Source of the DNA: Mycolicibacter kumamotonensis
GTDB taxonomy: Bacteria; Actinomycetota; Actinomycetes; Mycobacteriales; Mycobacteriaceae
Direction of reading: 5' to 3'
NCBI RefSeq assembly: GCF_002086285.1
Contig: NZ_MVHU01000022.1
Span: forward strand, 1-64,000
Length of the DNA: 64,000 nucleotides
The notes under the pieces are model-generated. The model was not told where the DNA came from. It made no database searches and was given only the letters and a program-made list of their open reading frames with translations. Position numbers and translations under genes: made by a program. Numbering within the stretch: position 1 is the first letter of the stretch; the number at the start of each line of letters is the position of its first letter. Positions 27,232 through 38,314 of the stretch are shown in pieces.

Positions 27232-28578
27232 ATGTCTGTGCCGCCGCTGCCGCAGAGCCGTCACCTGGCCACCGAGATTCCCGGGCCCGGCTCGGTGCGG
27301 CTGGCCGGGCGCCGCGCGGCGGCCGTGGCGCGCGGGGTGGCCAGCACCATGCCGGTCTACGCCGCCCGCGCCACGGGGGGCATCGTCGAGGATGTCGACG
27401 GCAACCGGCTGATCGATCTGGGTTCGGGGATCGCGGTGACGACCGTCGGCAATGCCGCACCGCGCGTGGTCGAGGGGGTGCGCGAGCAGGTCGGCGCGTT
27501 CACCCACACCTGCTTCATGGTGACGCCCTACGAGGGGTATGTGGCCGTCGCCGAAGCGCTCAACCAGCTCACCCCGGGCAGTTTCGAGAAACGCTCGGTG
27601 CTGCTCAACTCCGGCGCCGAAGCCCTGGAGAACGCCGTCAAGATCGCCCGGTCCTACACGCGTAAGTCCGCGGTGGTGGCGTTCGACCACGGCTACCACG
27701 GCCGCACCAACCTGACCTTGGCTCTCACGGCCAAATCGATGCCCTACAAGAGCGGATTCGGGCCGTTCGCGCCCGATATCTACCGCGCTCCGGCGTCCTA
27801 TCCCTACCGGGACGGGCTGATCGACAAGGAATTGGGCAGCGACGGCGAGCGGGCCGCCGAGCGCACCATCGGTGTCCTCGAGAACCAGGTCGGCGCCCAC
27901 AACCTGGCCGCGCTGGTCATCGAGCCGATCCAGGGCGAGGGCGGGTTCATCGTTCCGGCGCCGGGTTTCCTGCCCGCGCTGCTGGCGTGGTGCCGCGACA
28001 ACGACGTGGTGTTCATCGCCGATGAGGTGCAGACCGGCTTCGCGCGCACCGGGGCGATGTTCGCCTGCGAGCACGAACCCATCGCCCCGGACCTGATCTG
28101 CACCGCCAAGGGCATCGGCGGCGGGTTGCCGCTGTCGGCGGTCACCGGACGCGCCGACATCATGGACGCCCCTCAGGTCAGTGGCCTGGGCGGGACGTTC
28201 GGCGGCAACCCGGTGGCGTGCGCGGCGGCGCTGGGGGCGTTCGCCACCGTCGAGGCCGACGATCTGATCGGGCGGGCCCGGCACATCGAGCGAGTGGCCT
28301 TCGAGCGGCTGGGCCGGCTGCAGGCCGACGACGACCGCATCGGCGACGTCCGCGGCCGCGGCGCCATGATCGCCGTCGAATTGGTCCGGCCCGAGGACGC
28401 TGAACCCGACCCGGCACTGACCAAAGCGCTTGCCGCGGCGTGTCATCGGGCGGGTGTGATCGTGTTGACCTGCGGCACATTCGGCAACGTGTTGCGGCTG
28501 CTGCCGCCGTTGACCATCAGCGACGAACTTCTCGCCGAGGGCTTGGACGTGCTGGCCGGTGAACTGGCGAAGCTGTAG
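27232..28578 (+). CDS. gabT: 4-aminobutyrate aminotransferase
   Basis: 448 residues with CTAAGGAGA upstream of the ATG. It is a fold-type I PLP aminotransferase of the class III (omega) group: the Schiff-base lysine lies in TAKGIGGG (about 295), preceded by FIADEVQTGFARTG with the PLP-ring aspartate. GabT transfers the amino group of GABA to 2-oxoglutarate, feeding succinate semialdehyde to central metabolism. Position between yajC and ruvB matches Rv2589. It converges on ruvB. Confidence 0.95.
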   Translation: MSVPPLPQSRHLATEIPGPGSVRLAGRRAAAVARGVASTMPVYAARATGGIVEDVDGNRLIDLGSGIAVTTVGNAAPRVVEGVREQVGAFTHTCFMVTPYEGYVAVAEALNQLTPGSFEKRSVLLNSGAEALENAVKIARSYTRKSAVVAFDHGYHGRTNLTLALTAKSMPYKSGFGPFAPDIYRAPASYPYRDGLIDKELGSDGERAAERTIGVLENQVGAHNLAALVIEPIQGEGGFIVPAPGFLPALLAWCRDNDVVFIADEVQTGFARTGAMFACEHEPIAPDLICTAKGIGGGLPLSAVTGRADIMDAPQVSGLGGTFGGNPVACAAALGAFATVEADDLIGRARHIERVAFERLGRLQADDDRIGDVRGRGAMIAVELVRPEDAEPDPALTKALAAACHRAGVIVLTCGTFGNVLRLLPPLTISDELLAEGLDVLAGELAKL

Positions 28579-28581
28579 CGG

Positions 28582-29634
28582 TCAGTCGAACAGCTCGGGT
28601 TGCCCCAGTCCCCCCGCTGCGGCCGGCGGCACCATACCCAGATGCGTCCAGGCCGCCGATGTGGCGACGCGGCCCCGCGGGGTGCGGGCGACCATCCCGG
28701 CGCGCACCAGAAACGGCTCGCAGACCTCCTCGACGGTGGCCGCTTCCTCCCCCACCGCCACCGCCAGTGTGGACACCCCGACCGGCCCGCCACCGAAACT
28801 TCGGGTCAACGCCGAGAGCACCGCCCGGTCGAGACGGTCCAGCCCCAACTCGTCCACGTCGTAGACGGCCAGCGCGGCCTTCGCGACGTCGCGGGTGATC
28901 ACCCCGTCGGCGCGCACCTCGGCGTAATCGCGGACCCGGCGCAACAGTCGGTTGGCGATCCGCGGGGTGCCACGGGATCGGCGCGCGACCTCGGCCGCGG
29001 CCTCGGCGCCCAGTTCGATGCCGAGGATCGTCGCCGAGCGCGCCAGCACCAGCTGCAATTCGGCCGGCTCGTAGAAATCCATGTGCGCGGTGAACCCGAA
29101 CCGGTCCCGCAGCGGACCGGTCAGCGCCCCGGAGCGGGTGGTGGCGCCGACCAGAGTGAACGGCGCGACTTCCAGCGGGATGGAGGTCGCCCCCGGGCCT
29201 TTCCCGACCACGACGTCGACCCGGAAGTCCTCCATCGCCAGGTACAGCATCTCCTCGGCGGGCCGGGCGATGCGGTGGATCTCGTCGATGAACAGCACAT
29301 CGTGCTCGACCAGATTCGACAGCATCGCCGCAAGGTCTCCGGCCCGCTCCAGCGCGGGCCCTGACGTCACCCGCAGGGAGCTGCCGAGTTCGCTGGCGAT
29401 GATCATCGCCAGCGACGTCTTGCCCAGGCCGGGCGGACCGGACAGCAGGATGTGATCCGGTGTGCCGCCACGGTTCTTGGCGCCTTCGATCACCAGCTGT
29501 AACTGCTCGCGCACCCGGGGCTGGCCGATGAACTCTGCCAGGCTGCGTGGGCGCAGGCCGGCCTCGATATCGCCTTCGCCGACCGTCAACGCCGGCGACA
29601 CCTCGCGGACTTCAGGCTCGTCGGGCTCGTTCAC
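28582..29634 (-). CDS. ruvB: RuvB, Holliday junction branch-migration ATPase
   Basis: 350 residues. An AAA+ domain with Walker A GPPGLGKT (about 66-73), Walker B LFIDEIHR and sensor motif GATTRSGAL is followed by a winged-helix DNA-binding domain. RuvB hexamers drive branch migration together with RuvA. The GTG start overlaps the ruvA stop by 4 bp; ruvC-ruvA-ruvB form one operon. Confidence 0.98.
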   Translation of the reverse strand: MNEPDEPEVREVSPALTVGEGDIEAGLRPRSLAEFIGQPRVREQLQLVIEGAKNRGGTPDHILLSGPPGLGKTSLAMIIASELGSSLRVTSGPALERAGDLAAMLSNLVEHDVLFIDEIHRIARPAEEMLYLAMEDFRVDVVVGKGPGATSIPLEVAPFTLVGATTRSGALTGPLRDRFGFTAHMDFYEPAELQLVLARSATILGIELGAEAAAEVARRSRGTPRIANRLLRRVRDYAEVRADGVITRDVAKAALAVYDVDELGLDRLDRAVLSALTRSFGGGPVGVSTLAVAVGEEAATVEEVCEPFLVRAGMVARTPRGRVATSAAWTHLGMVPPAAAGGLGQPELFD

Positions 29635-30221
29635 TTGGTCTTCCCCAGCCGGCTCAGCGCGGTCCGCAGGGCATCGGACGTGCTGACTTCAGGATCCTCG
29701 GCCAGCACCTTGTCGGTGGCCTCCTCCGCCTGCTTGGCGGCGAAGCCAAGCCCGACAAGGGCTTCGACGACCGGTGCGCGTACCGCGTGCCCGTTGAAGA
29801 CGGCCCCATCGGATGCGGCGACCGGCCCGATCTTGTCGCGCAGCTCCAGCACCAGGCGTTCGGCACCACGCTTGCCGATGCCCGGCACCCGGGTCAGCGC
29901 GGTGACGTCGGAGTCGGCCAGCACCCGCCGCAGTGCGGTCGCGTCATAGACCGCCAGGGCGGCCTGGGCGATCTTGGGTCCGATCCCCGACACCCCGATC
30001 AATGTGAGGAACAGATCACGCGCGTCGGCGTCGGGAAAGCCATACAGCGTCATCGAATCCTCACGCACGATCATCGCGGTGATCAACCGGGTTTCGGTGC
30101 CGCGGCGCACCGTCGACAGTGTCGCCGGGGTGGCCATCACCTTGTAGCCGACTCCGGCCGCCTCGATCACCACATGGTCGAGGGCGATGTCGATGACCTC
30201 ACCGCGCACCGAGGCGATCAT
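29631..30221 (-). CDS. ruvA: RuvA, Holliday junction binding protein
   Basis: 196 residues: N-terminal OB-fold (MIASVRGEV start), two helix-hairpin-helix motifs in the middle (VSGIGPKIA and VPGIGKRGA), and a C-terminal domain III that contacts RuvB. It overlaps ruvC by 4 bp upstream and ruvB by 4 bp downstream. Confidence 0.98.
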   Translation of the reverse strand: MIASVRGEVIDIALDHVVIEAAGVGYKVMATPATLSTVRRGTETRLITAMIVREDSMTLYGFPDADARDLFLTLIGVSGIGPKIAQAALAVYDATALRRVLADSDVTALTRVPGIGKRGAERLVLELRDKIGPVAASDGAVFNGHAVRAPVVEALVGLGFAAKQAEEATDKVLAEDPEVSTSDALRTALSRLGKTK

Positions 30222-30775
30222 GCCCGCGCCGCCTTGAGTTTGGCGGTGTAGCGGCGCCGCTGTTCGGCGGCCAGCGCCTCGGCGGCAGCCATCCGCGCGA
30301 TCATCGGGGCGCGCCAGCAGTGGCAGATCGCCAGCGCCAGAGCGTCCGCCGCGTCGGCGGGCGTGGGCTTCTGCTGCAACCCGAGGATTCTGGTGACCAT
30401 CGCCGTCACCTGCGCCTTGTCGGCCGACCCGTTGCCGGTGACTGCGGCTTTGACCTCGCTGGGGGTGTGGAAGTGCACCGCGATGCCGCGCTTGGCGGCC
30501 TGCAGGGCGATCACCCCGCCCGCCTGGGCGGTGCCCATCACGGTGGAGACGTTGTGCTGGGAGAACACCCGCTCGACGGCGATGACGTCTGGGCGATGGG
30601 TGTCCAGCCAGTGCTCGGCGGTGTCACTGATCGTCAACAACCGCTGCGGTAGCGGCTGATCGGCCGGGGTGCGCACCACGTCGACATCCAAGGCGGTGAC
30701 CTGGCGTCCGCTGCCACCCTCGACCACCGACAGCCCACAGCGGGTCAGCCCGGGGTCGACACCCATCACGCGCAC
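30218..30775 (-). CDS. ruvC: RuvC, Holliday junction resolvase
   Basis: 185 residues from a GTG at 30775 with AGGGAG upstream; the resulting VRVMGVDPG start is the family start. Catalytic acids are visible as Asp7 (GVDPG), Glu in AVERVF and the late Asp pair in PADAADALA. RuvC cleaves Holliday junctions bound by RuvAB. It is the first gene of ruvCAB. Confidence 0.97.
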   Translation of the reverse strand: MRVMGVDPGLTRCGLSVVEGGSGRQVTALDVDVVRTPADQPLPQRLLTISDTAEHWLDTHRPDVIAVERVFSQHNVSTVMGTAQAGGVIALQAAKRGIAVHFHTPSEVKAAVTGNGSADKAQVTAMVTRILGLQQKPTPADAADALALAICHCWRAPMIARMAAAEALAAEQRRRYTAKLKAARA

Positions 30776-31478
30776 CGCACGCTCCCTACCGTAGTGAACA
30801 CCTGTTCGAACAGTAGCCGTTGGGACCGACGCGCCCGGGTAGGACACGCGGGGCCGTGCCGGCAGATCCCTCGGCGCGCCCAAGCCTGCCCGAACGCCGG
30901 CCCCCCGGTCCTGCCCCAGCACCGATTCGCTCAGGATGATTTCAGCTCGGCGGCGGCCCCGACAGCACGACGCAGCGCGGCCACCCGGTGTCGCCGCAGC
31001 ATCCGACGCGGTGACGGCAAGTCGCCTTCAGCCGATCACCACGACCTGCCTGAGCGATCCTGGCGACCGGCCGGCGAGGGCGGCACCGCCGGCGCGCCTG
31101 GCTGCTTCGCCCGTGCCGCCTATTCGACATGCCCTCTGCCGCAGCGGAATACATGTTCATAGCCGGTGTCAGGTACTACCGGAGGCCGCGATCCGCGGCC
31201 GCGGACGTCCCGCGGCGGTCCGTCGGACGGTCCGGCGCCGACCGGCGTCGCGCAGGGTGCGCGCCGTTTCGGTCCACCCCCGCAGCGGCGTGACCCCACT
31301 CCGGGAACGACGCCTGGTCACACCTGACTCACGCCGGCCCTCGACCGCCGTGACGCCGCCGAGGAGCGCAGGCTATCGATGACCACCGCCGCACCGACGC
31401 CTTTATCCATCCAGCGTCTGCGGCCCGACACCGTGGAGCGGCAGGCATCAGTTTCGACACGAAGAAGGCGAGGTACCG
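30776..31478. other. 703-bp stretch without a recognisable gene between ruvC and a sulfatase
   Basis: Several open frames exist on both strands, but their products are Arg/Pro/Ala-rich and look like chance frames of GC-rich DNA. It replaces the vapBC40-to-speE region of M. tuberculosis. It should contain the divergent promoters of ruvC and the sulfatase; it may also hold the decayed remains of a gene, which cannot be shown by eye. Confidence 0.5.
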
Positions 31479-33581
31479 ATGAGCCAGCACCCCCGGAAAG
31501 ACGCCCCGAACGTCGTGGTGGTGGTGCTCGATGATCTCGGCTTCGCCCAATTCGCCTGCTTCGGTTCGGACATCTGCACTCCCACAGTCGACCGACTTGC
31601 AGCAGGGGGTTTGCGCTACAACAGCTTCCATGTGACAGGTATGTGCTCGCCCACCCGGGCGGCGTTACTCACCGGCCGCAACCACCATTCCGTCGGCATG
31701 GGTTTCCTCGCCGATCTGCCTGCTTCGCATCCGGGCTACACCGCACGCATCCCACGCTCAGCGGCGGCCCTCCCGCGGCTGCTGCGTGACTGCGGCTGGA
31801 GCACGATGGCGGTGGGCAAATGGCATCTGACCCCGCGGGGTGAACGCTCCGGTGCCGGACCGTTCGGACGCTGGCCGCTCGGCCTGGGTTTCGAACGCTT
31901 CTACGGTTTCCTTCGTGGTGACGCCAACCCGGTCGCGCCGGAATTGGTTCGGGACAACTCGTTCGTCGAGCCGCCCGCTGAACCCCAACACGGCTACCGG
32001 CTGACCGAAGACCTTGCCGACGAGGCGATCCGCATGGTGCTCAGCCAGCAGGCCGGCGCGCCGGGCAAGCCGTTCTTTCTCTATTTCGCTCCCGGTGCCC
32101 TGCGCTCATCACATCAGCTGGACCAGTCGCGGGCGGACGAATACGTGGGCAGGTTCGATGACGGCTGGGACCGCTGGCGCGACGAATCATTGATCCGCCA
32201 GGTGGCTTTGGGAATCGTTCCCGAGACGACCACAGTGACGCCCCGGCCGCCGTGGGTCCCGGCGTGGGACGATCTCAGTCGGGCCGAGCGCCGGCTCTAC
32301 GCCCGTATGCACGAGGTGTACGCCGGCTTTGTGAGCCACACCGACGCCCAGATCGGCCGGTTGATCGACGTCCTCGAACGCACCGGGGTCCTCGACAACA
32401 CCCTGATCTTGGTGCTCTCCGACAATGCGGCCGGCGCGCAGGGCGGTGTCGGCCCCTGGGGATGGGCGTGGGCCGGCAACACGCCGTTCCGGCTGTGGAA
32501 GCGTCACGGTTGGGTCGGCGGAAGCCGTGTCCCCCTTATCGCCCATTGGCCGAAACATATCCGCGACTACGGCGGTACCCGAGCACAATTCGCGCATGCG
32601 ATCGACCTGGTGCCCACGGTGCTCGATGCCTGCACGGTGGATGCTCCCGAGGTCGTCGACGGTGTCACCCAATCTCGGTTGCACGGCGCGAGCCTGCTGG
32701 CGACGTTCGCCGATCCTGCCGCTCCCGACCCGCGGTCCGTCCAGTATTTCGAGATGCTGGGGTCGCGGTCGATCTTCGCCGACGGTTGGAAAGCGACCAC
32801 CGATCACGACGGCGTGAAGGATGCGCAACTCCTGCTGCCGGGCAACCGTGATCTCGACGAAGACCGCTGGTCGCTGTTCCGCCTCGACGAGGACTTCTCC
32901 GAGTCCCGCGACGTCGCGTCGGAGCATCCCGAGGTGCTCGAGCGTCTCAAACAGCAATGGTCGGCCGAGGCCGAAGCCAATAATGTTCTCCCGCTTTGCG
33001 AATCGCTGATCGATCGGCTGTCTGCCGCGACCGAGTTGCAATACCCTCGGCGGGTCACCCTTTCTCCCGGCGGCGGCCCGGTGTCCGATGAGGCTTTGCC
33101 GTTGCTGGTGGGGGGCGGCCGAATCATGGCTGATGCCGAGGTCGCCGACACGGGTGCCGGCGGGGTGTTGTTCGCCATCGGTGACCGCAACGGCGGCCTG
33201 GTCGCCTATGCGATCGGGGGACAACTCAAGCTCGCGGTCGCACTGCCCCGTGAAACGCTCACCCTGCAGTCCGACCAGCAGCTACCCCCGGGAGCGCACC
33301 GCCTCGGCTGTGTGCTGAAGCCGGTGTCCGGCGGAGTGCGCGCCGACCTTGTCGTCGACGACGCCGTGGTCGCCAGCGGCTCGGCCGGGTGTCCGCTTCC
33401 GTTCGTCTGGCAGCACGGCGGCTCCCAACTGACACTCGGCTACGACCGCGGTCTACCGGTCTGCGACGACTATCTGCCACCGTTCGGCTGGAACGGCGCC
33501 CTGCGGGCGGTCACCGTGGAAGCCGGACCGTTCGAGATCACGCAACCGGACCTGATGCCGACGGCTGCGCGAGCCGACTGA
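31479..33581 (+). CDS. Type I sulfatase (arylsulfatase family)
   Basis: 700 residues. The formylglycine signature C-S-P-T-R at 56-60 followed by AALLTGRN, and the metal aspartates Asp18-Asp19 near the start, mark a cysteine-type sulfatase. The cysteine must be oxidised by a formylglycine-generating enzyme, which is not in the window. There is no signal peptide, so it is probably cytosolic, as mycobacterial AtsA/AtsB/AtsD appear to be. The C-terminal part (about 530-690) is a concanavalin-like beta domain. The substrate, a sulfate ester, is unknown. It sits between ruvC and yebC where M. tuberculosis has other genes, so it may be a local insertion. Confidence 0.9.
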   Translation: MSQHPRKDAPNVVVVVLDDLGFAQFACFGSDICTPTVDRLAAGGLRYNSFHVTGMCSPTRAALLTGRNHHSVGMGFLADLPASHPGYTARIPRSAAALPRLLRDCGWSTMAVGKWHLTPRGERSGAGPFGRWPLGLGFERFYGFLRGDANPVAPELVRDNSFVEPPAEPQHGYRLTEDLADEAIRMVLSQQAGAPGKPFFLYFAPGALRSSHQLDQSRADEYVGRFDDGWDRWRDESLIRQVALGIVPETTTVTPRPPWVPAWDDLSRAERRLYARMHEVYAGFVSHTDAQIGRLIDVLERTGVLDNTLILVLSDNAAGAQGGVGPWGWAWAGNTPFRLWKRHGWVGGSRVPLIAHWPKHIRDYGGTRAQFAHAIDLVPTVLDACTVDAPEVVDGVTQSRLHGASLLATFADPAAPDPRSVQYFEMLGSRSIFADGWKATTDHDGVKDAQLLLPGNRDLDEDRWSLFRLDEDFSESRDVASEHPEVLERLKQQWSAEAEANNVLPLCESLIDRLSAATELQYPRRVTLSPGGGPVSDEALPLLVGGGRIMADAEVADTGAGGVLFAIGDRNGGLVAYAIGGQLKLAVALPRETLTLQSDQQLPPGAHRLGCVLKPVSGGVRADLVVDDAVVASGSAGCPLPFVWQHGGSQLTLGYDRGLPVCDDYLPPFGWNGALRAVTVEAGPFEITQPDLMPTAARAD

Positions 33582-33594
33582 CGCCCGGGCCTGC

Positions 33595-34350
33595 TCAGTC
33601 CTCGGCCAGTTCGGCCAGCACCTCGTCGGACAGCTCGACGTTGGTCCACACGTTCTGGACGTCGTCGCTGTCCTCGAGCGCCTCGACCAGCTTGAACACC
33701 TTACGAGCGCCCTCGACGTCCACCGCGACACTGACCGACGGCTGAAAACTCGCCTCGGCCGACTCATAGTCGATCCCGGCGTCGACCAGCGCGGTACGCA
33801 CCGCCACCAGGTCACCCGGCTCGGAGATCACCTCGAAGCTCTCCCCCAGGTCGTTGACGTCCTCAGCACCGGCATCCAGCACCGCCACCAACACGTCGTC
33901 CTCGGTCAACCCGTTCTTCTCCAGCGTCACCGTCCCCTTGCGGGAAAACAGGTAGGCGACCGATCCCGGGTCAGCCATCGTGCCCCCGTTACGCGTCATC
34001 GCCACCCGCACCTCACTGGCGGCACGATTGCGGTTATCGGTCAGACACTCGATGAGCACCGCGACCCCGTTGGGTCCATAGCCCTCATAGGTGATCGTCT
34101 GGTAGTCCGCCCCACCGGCCTCCTCGCCGGCACCACGCTTGCGGGCCCGCTCGATGTTGTCGTTGGGCACCGAATTCTTCTTCGCCTTCTGGATGGCGTC
34201 ATACAACGTCGGATTACCCGACGGATCACCACCACCAACCCGTGCCGCAACCTCGATATTCTTGATCAGCCGAGCAAAATTCTTGCCCCGACGAGCATCG
34301 ATAACGGCCTTCTTGTGTTTGGTGGTGGCCCACTTGGAATGGCCGCTCAT
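33595..34350 (-). CDS. YebC/PmpR family regulatory or translation protein
   Basis: 251 residues beginning [29 protein letters not shown], the YebC signature, with the conserved EGYGPNGVA motif near 90. The family is described as transcription regulators, and more recently as factors that relieve ribosome stalling. The counterpart in M. tuberculosis is Rv2603c. It converges with the sulfatase. Confidence 0.96.
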   Translation of the reverse strand: MSGHSKWATTKHKKAVIDARRGKNFARLIKNIEVAARVGGGDPSGNPTLYDAIQKAKKNSVPNDNIERARKRGAGEEAGGADYQTITYEGYGPNGVAVLIECLTDNRNRAASEVRVAMTRNGGTMADPGSVAYLFSRKGTVTLEKNGLTEDDVLVAVLDAGAEDVNDLGESFEVISEPGDLVAVRTALVDAGIDYESAEASFQPSVSVAVDVEGARKVFKLVEALEDSDDVQNVWTNVELSDEVLAELAED

Positions 34351-34402
34351 CAGTTGCCTACCTCACTGTCAAATCAAAAACTTCGCCCGACGAGTCTACG
34401 TG

Positions 34403-35764
34403 TCAGCCCTGCTCGCGCGCCGGGGGCTGGTTCGGCGGGAAGAATCCGGGCACCCATCGTTCGATCAGTGCGGCGTAGTCGACGTGGGCGTCCAGCTGCA
34501 CCGCGACACCCAGCAAACCGCCCAGCGTGCGCAGCAACATGACGTAGCCGGCCGGAATGGTCAACTGGCGGGCCATCTTGAATCGGTCGCCGAAGCCTTC
34601 CGCCAGCGGATCGGTGGTGACCAGCGCCGATTTCTGGAACCACTTGCGGGTGAAGTGGAACTCCCCCGACCGCAGCGGGTCGATGTAGGGCCACAGCGGC
34701 TGGATGTACTCCACCAGCTGCTCGCCGCTGAGGTCATAGTCGGCCGGCATGAAGCCGAGCTGCTTGAGCAGCCGGATCACCTCGTCCCACTGCTCGTCAC
34801 GCGCCCAGCACAGCAGTTCGGCGAACTCCGGGGGGATTCCGCCGGGATGTTCGGCGACCGCGCCGAAGTCGATGACGGCCAGCCGCCCGTCGGGCAGCAG
34901 CATGAAGTTGCCCGGGTGCGGGTCGGCATGCACCAGCCCGACCCGCACCGGGGAGCTCAAGGTGAACTCCAGCAGCAGCGCGCACGCCGAGTCCCGCTCC
35001 TGTTTGGTGCCACTGCTGATGACCGCAGACAGGCGCCGGCCTTCAACCCACTCCGAGACAATGACTTTCGGTGCGCTGGCGACCACCGCGGGCACGAAGA
35101 ACTTCGGGTCACCGGCGAAAGCCTTGGCAAAGGCGCGCTGATTGTCGGCCTCGCGACGGTATTCCAGTTCGGCTTCCAGAGTGTCGTTGATCTCCGAGAC
35201 CAGCCGGTCCACGTCCGCGCCGGGTACGACTTGCTTGGCGACCCAATTGAACCGCTGAATCAGCTTGAGGTCGGCGCGCAGCGCCTCGTCGGCACCGGGA
35301 TATTGGATTTTCACGGCGACGTCGCGGCCGTCCTTCCAGACCGCCCGATGCACCTGCCCGATGCTCGCCGATGCCGCGGGGGTGTCGTCGAAGGACGCGA
35401 AGCGCTCCCGCCATCGGGTGCCGAGCTGGGCGTCGAGCACCCGGTGCACCTTGGCCGCCGGAAGCGGCGGGGCCTCGCTTTGCAGCTTGACCAGCGCCTC
35501 GCGGAAGGGCTCGGCGAACTGCGGTGGGATCGCGGCCTCCATCACCGACAGCGCCTGGCCGACCTTCATCGCGCCGCCCTTGAGCTCGCCGAGCACCTTG
35601 AACATCTCGTCGGCGGCCTTCTCCAAAAGCTCGGCGTTGACCTCGTCCTTGGTCTTGCCGGTCATCCGCTTGCCCACGCCCAGCGCTGCGCGGCCCGCGA
35701 CCCCGGCCGGGAGGCTGGCCAGCTTTACCGCGCGCCGAAAACCGCCCCGCGCAAGATCTGCCAT
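34403..35764 (-). CDS. ABC1/UbiB-family atypical kinase
   Basis: 453 residues with the hallmark motifs of the UbiB/ADCK family: KVGQ (Lys67 to Gln70) replacing a normal P-loop, the Ala-rich nucleotide loop ASASIGQVH (about 130-138), the VAVKIQYPG lysine, the catalytic HADPHPGN and the metal-binding IDFG. Members are membrane-associated ATPases needed for quinone and isoprenoid lipid metabolism. Mycobacteria make menaquinone, so the role is uncertain. It is interesting that a Coq4-like gene lies 3.3 kb away. Confidence 0.9.
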   Translation of the reverse strand: MADLARGGFRRAVKLASLPAGVAGRAALGVGKRMTGKTKDEVNAELLEKAADEMFKVLGELKGGAMKVGQALSVMEAAIPPQFAEPFREALVKLQSEAPPLPAAKVHRVLDAQLGTRWRERFASFDDTPAASASIGQVHRAVWKDGRDVAVKIQYPGADEALRADLKLIQRFNWVAKQVVPGADVDRLVSEINDTLEAELEYRREADNQRAFAKAFAGDPKFFVPAVVASAPKVIVSEWVEGRRLSAVISSGTKQERDSACALLLEFTLSSPVRVGLVHADPHPGNFMLLPDGRLAVIDFGAVAEHPGGIPPEFAELLCWARDEQWDEVIRLLKQLGFMPADYDLSGEQLVEYIQPLWPYIDPLRSGEFHFTRKWFQKSALVTTDPLAEGFGDRFKMARQLTIPAGYVMLLRTLGGLLGVAVQLDAHVDYAALIERWVPGFFPPNQPPAREQG

Positions 35765-35817
35765 GCCAACATCATGCCTGGCCGGTGCCTGCGACGGTAT
35801 TTTTTGGTCAGCGGCGG

Positions 35818-36414
35818 TCAGGCTTTCTCGGTGACGATGTCCACGAACAGTCGATGGATCCGGCGATCGCCGGTCACCTCCGGATGAAACGAGGTGGCCA
35901 GCACCGCTTCCTGCCGTACCGCAACCGGGTGTCCGGCGGCTTGGGCCAACACCTCGACCCCCGGCCCGATCCGCTCCACCCAGGGCGCCCGGATGAAGAC
36001 CGCGTGCACCGGACCGTCGAGGCCGGCGAAGTCCACGTCGCCCTCGAAGGAGTCGACCTGGCGGCCAAAGGCGTTGCGCCGCACGGTCATGTCTATCCCC
36101 GACAACGGGACGGCGGCGCGCCCCTGCGCTCCTGCGTCGATGATCTCGCTGGCCAGCAGGATCATGCCCGCGCAGGATCCGTAGGCCGGCATCCCGCCGG
36201 CCAGTCGGGCCCGCAGCGGCTCGATCAACTCCAGCTCGCGCAGCAGATGACTCATGGTGGTCGACTCGCCACCGGGAATCAGCAGGGCGTCGACGGCGTC
36301 GAGCTCCGCGTGGCGGCGCACCGGCACCGAGTCGGCGCCAACGGCATTCAGCGCGGCGAGGTGTTCGCGGACGTCGCCCTGCAGGGCGAGGACGCCGATG
36401 CGCGGATTGCTCAC
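35818..36414 (-). CDS. pdxT: PdxT, glutaminase subunit of pyridoxal 5'-phosphate synthase
   Basis: 198 residues of class I glutamine amidotransferase type: oxyanion region PGGESTT (about 48-53), nucleophile Cys81 in GSCAGM, and the His-Glu dyad in FHPEVTGD near the C-terminus. PdxT releases ammonia for PdxS. It is coupled to tesB2 (4-bp overlap), and pdxS is the first gene of the run. Confidence 0.96.
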   Translation of the reverse strand: MSNPRIGVLALQGDVREHLAALNAVGADSVPVRRHAELDAVDALLIPGGESTTMSHLLRELELIEPLRARLAGGMPAYGSCAGMILLASEIIDAGAQGRAAVPLSGIDMTVRRNAFGRQVDSFEGDVDFAGLDGPVHAVFIRAPWVERIGPGVEVLAQAAGHPVAVRQEAVLATSFHPEVTGDRRIHRLFVDIVTEKA

Positions 36415-37256
36415 CGGCCGGCCGGGTGGTGCCCGGACGGGTACCGGGTCAGCCCTTCCTGCATGACGGCCGCCACCATGTCTCCGGATCGGTTGTAGAT
36501 CTTGCCCTGGGTGAGCGACCGGCCGGCATTCGCCGACGGCGACGACTGGTCATAGAGCAGCCATTCGTCGGCCCGGAAGGGCCGCATGAACCACATCGCA
36601 TGGTCCAGCGACGCCACCTGCAGTAGATCGCGCTCGTCGGGGTGGATCGACCAGGAGGCGCCGAGCAGGGTCAGGTCGCTCATGTAGGCCAGCGCACAGA
36701 TGTGCAACACCGGATCGTCGGGCAGGGGTTCGCGGTGACGGAACCAGACCTGCTGCTCGGCGACCTTGCCCGGGATGTGCGGCAACAGTTCGGCCGGCAC
36801 CCGGCGCAGTTCCCACTCGGCGAACGCCTTGAAGCCCTCGTCGTCGAAGGCCTTCATGGCGGCGATGTCGGGCAGGTCCGTCGGGTCGGGTGCGTCGGGC
36901 ATCACATCCTGGTGTGCGATGCCGCGTTGCTCGCTCTGGAACGACGCCGACATGTTGAAGATCGTCTCGCCGTGTTGCACCGCGTTGACCCGACGGGTGC
37001 AGAACGAACCGCCGTCACGCACCCGCTCGACGAGAAATACCGTGGGCGCCCTGGCATCTCCGGGTCGCAGGAAGTAGCCGTGCAGTGAATGGACCCGGAA
37101 TCGCGGGTCCACGGTGCGTACCGCCGACACCAGGGCCTGACCGGCGACGTGCCCGCCGAAGGTGCGCTGATGGTTGGCGGAGAGCGGACTGAACACGCTA
37201 CCGCGATAGATGTTGACCTCGAGTTGCTCGAGATCGAGGATCTCTTCGATCGCCAC
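36411..37256 (-). CDS. tesB2: Acyl-CoA thioesterase II (TesB2)
   Basis: 281 residues, the double hotdog fold typical of TesB. Visible signatures are [12 protein letters not shown] near 30 and the C-terminal [21 protein letters not shown] motif with the active-site aspartate. It hydrolyses acyl-CoA thioesters. It lies between pdxS and pdxT in one operon, the same unusual placement as Rv2605c. Confidence 0.94.
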   Translation of the reverse strand: MAIEEILDLEQLEVNIYRGSVFSPLSANHQRTFGGHVAGQALVSAVRTVDPRFRVHSLHGYFLRPGDARAPTVFLVERVRDGGSFCTRRVNAVQHGETIFNMSASFQSEQRGIAHQDVMPDAPDPTDLPDIAAMKAFDDEGFKAFAEWELRRVPAELLPHIPGKVAEQQVWFRHREPLPDDPVLHICALAYMSDLTLLGASWSIHPDERDLLQVASLDHAMWFMRPFRADEWLLYDQSSPSANAGRSLTQGKIYNRSGDMVAAVMQEGLTRYPSGHHPAGR

Positions 37257-37265
37257 GGAGAATGT

Positions 37266-38234
37266 CTACCAGCCGCGTTCGGCGAGCCGGTGCGGTTGTG
37301 CGATGTCCTCGACGTTGATGCCGACCATCGCCTCGCCCAACCCGCGCGACACCCGGGCCAGCACATCAGGGTCGTCATAGAAGGTGGTGGCTTTGACGAT
37401 GGCGGCCGCGCGCGCCGCCGGATCACCGGACTTGAAGATGCCCGAACCCACGAACACACCCTCGGCGCCGAGCTGCATCATCATCGCCGCGTCGGCCGGC
37501 GTCGCGATGCCCCCGGCGGTGAACAGCGTCACCGGCAGCTTGCCGGCCTTGGCGACTTCGGCGACCAGGTCGTAAGGCGCCTGCAATTCTTTTGCCGCGA
37601 CGAATAATTCGTCTTCAGACAGTGACGTGAGCCGGCGGATCTCGCCGCCGATGGCACGCATGTGGGTGGTGGCGTTGGAGACGTCCCCGGTTCCGGCCTC
37701 ACCTTTGGAGCGGATCATGGCCGCTCCCTCGGTGATCCGGCGCAGCGCCTCACCCAGGTTGGTCGCGCCGCACACGAACGGAACGGTGAACTGCCACTTG
37801 TCGATGTGGTGCTGATAGTCGGCCGGGGTGAGGACCTCCGACTCGTCGATGTAGTCCACTCCGAGGCTCTGCAGGATCTGCGCTTCGACGAAGTGGCCGA
37901 TGCGCGCCTTGGCCATCACCGGGATGGTCACCGCGGAGATGATGCTCTCGATCATGTCCGGGTCGCTCATCCGCGACACCCCGCCCTGGGCGCGGATGTC
38001 GGCGGGCACCCGCTCCAGCGCCATCACCGCGACGGCGCCGGCGCCCTCCGCGATGCGGGCCTGCTCGGGCGTGACGACGTCCATGATGACGCCGCCCTTG
38101 AGCATCTCGGCCATGCCGCGCTTGACCCGCGCTGTTCCGGTCTGTCCGCCGGCTGTATTAAGGCGCCGCTGCTCCGCATCGCTTTGCGCTGCGTCGTCGT
38201 CGGCGCGCGAGCCGTTCTGGGCCGCGCTGTCCAC
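37266..38234 (-). CDS. pdxS: PdxS, pyridoxal 5'-phosphate synthase lyase subunit
   Basis: 322 residues from a GTG at 38234 with GAGGAGAAG upstream. The barrel carries the two catalytic lysines, in [16 protein letters not shown] start (about 50-55) and VMAKARIGH (about 113), and ends with the family tail GEAMVGI. PdxS makes PLP from ribose 5-phosphate, glyceraldehyde 3-phosphate and ammonia. The N-terminal about 35 residues are extended compared with the family. Confidence 0.97.
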   Translation of the reverse strand: MDSAAQNGSRADDDAAQSDAEQRRLNTAGGQTGTARVKRGMAEMLKGGVIMDVVTPEQARIAEGAGAVAVMALERVPADIRAQGGVSRMSDPDMIESIISAVTIPVMAKARIGHFVEAQILQSLGVDYIDESEVLTPADYQHHIDKWQFTVPFVCGATNLGEALRRITEGAAMIRSKGEAGTGDVSNATTHMRAIGGEIRRLTSLSEDELFVAAKELQAPYDLVAEVAKAGKLPVTLFTAGGIATPADAAMMMQLGAEGVFVGSGIFKSGDPAARAAAIVKATTFYDDPDVLARVSRGLGEAMVGINVEDIAQPHRLAERGW

Positions 38235-38314
38235 TGAATGCTTCTCCTCGCTCGTGATACTCGCCCAGTGTAGTGGGCGCCCGCGACCCGATTTTCGGCG
38301 TCGCACCCGCGGGA

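Noticed and set aside
27217..28446. Minus-strand 409-codon frame over gabT
   Set aside because: Antisense to a clear aminotransferase with an intact PLP lysine motif.
30936..31382. Plus-strand frame between ruvC and the sulfatase
   Set aside because: No ribosome site, Arg/Pro/Ala-rich product, and no family-like motifs; kept as part of a gene-free stretch.
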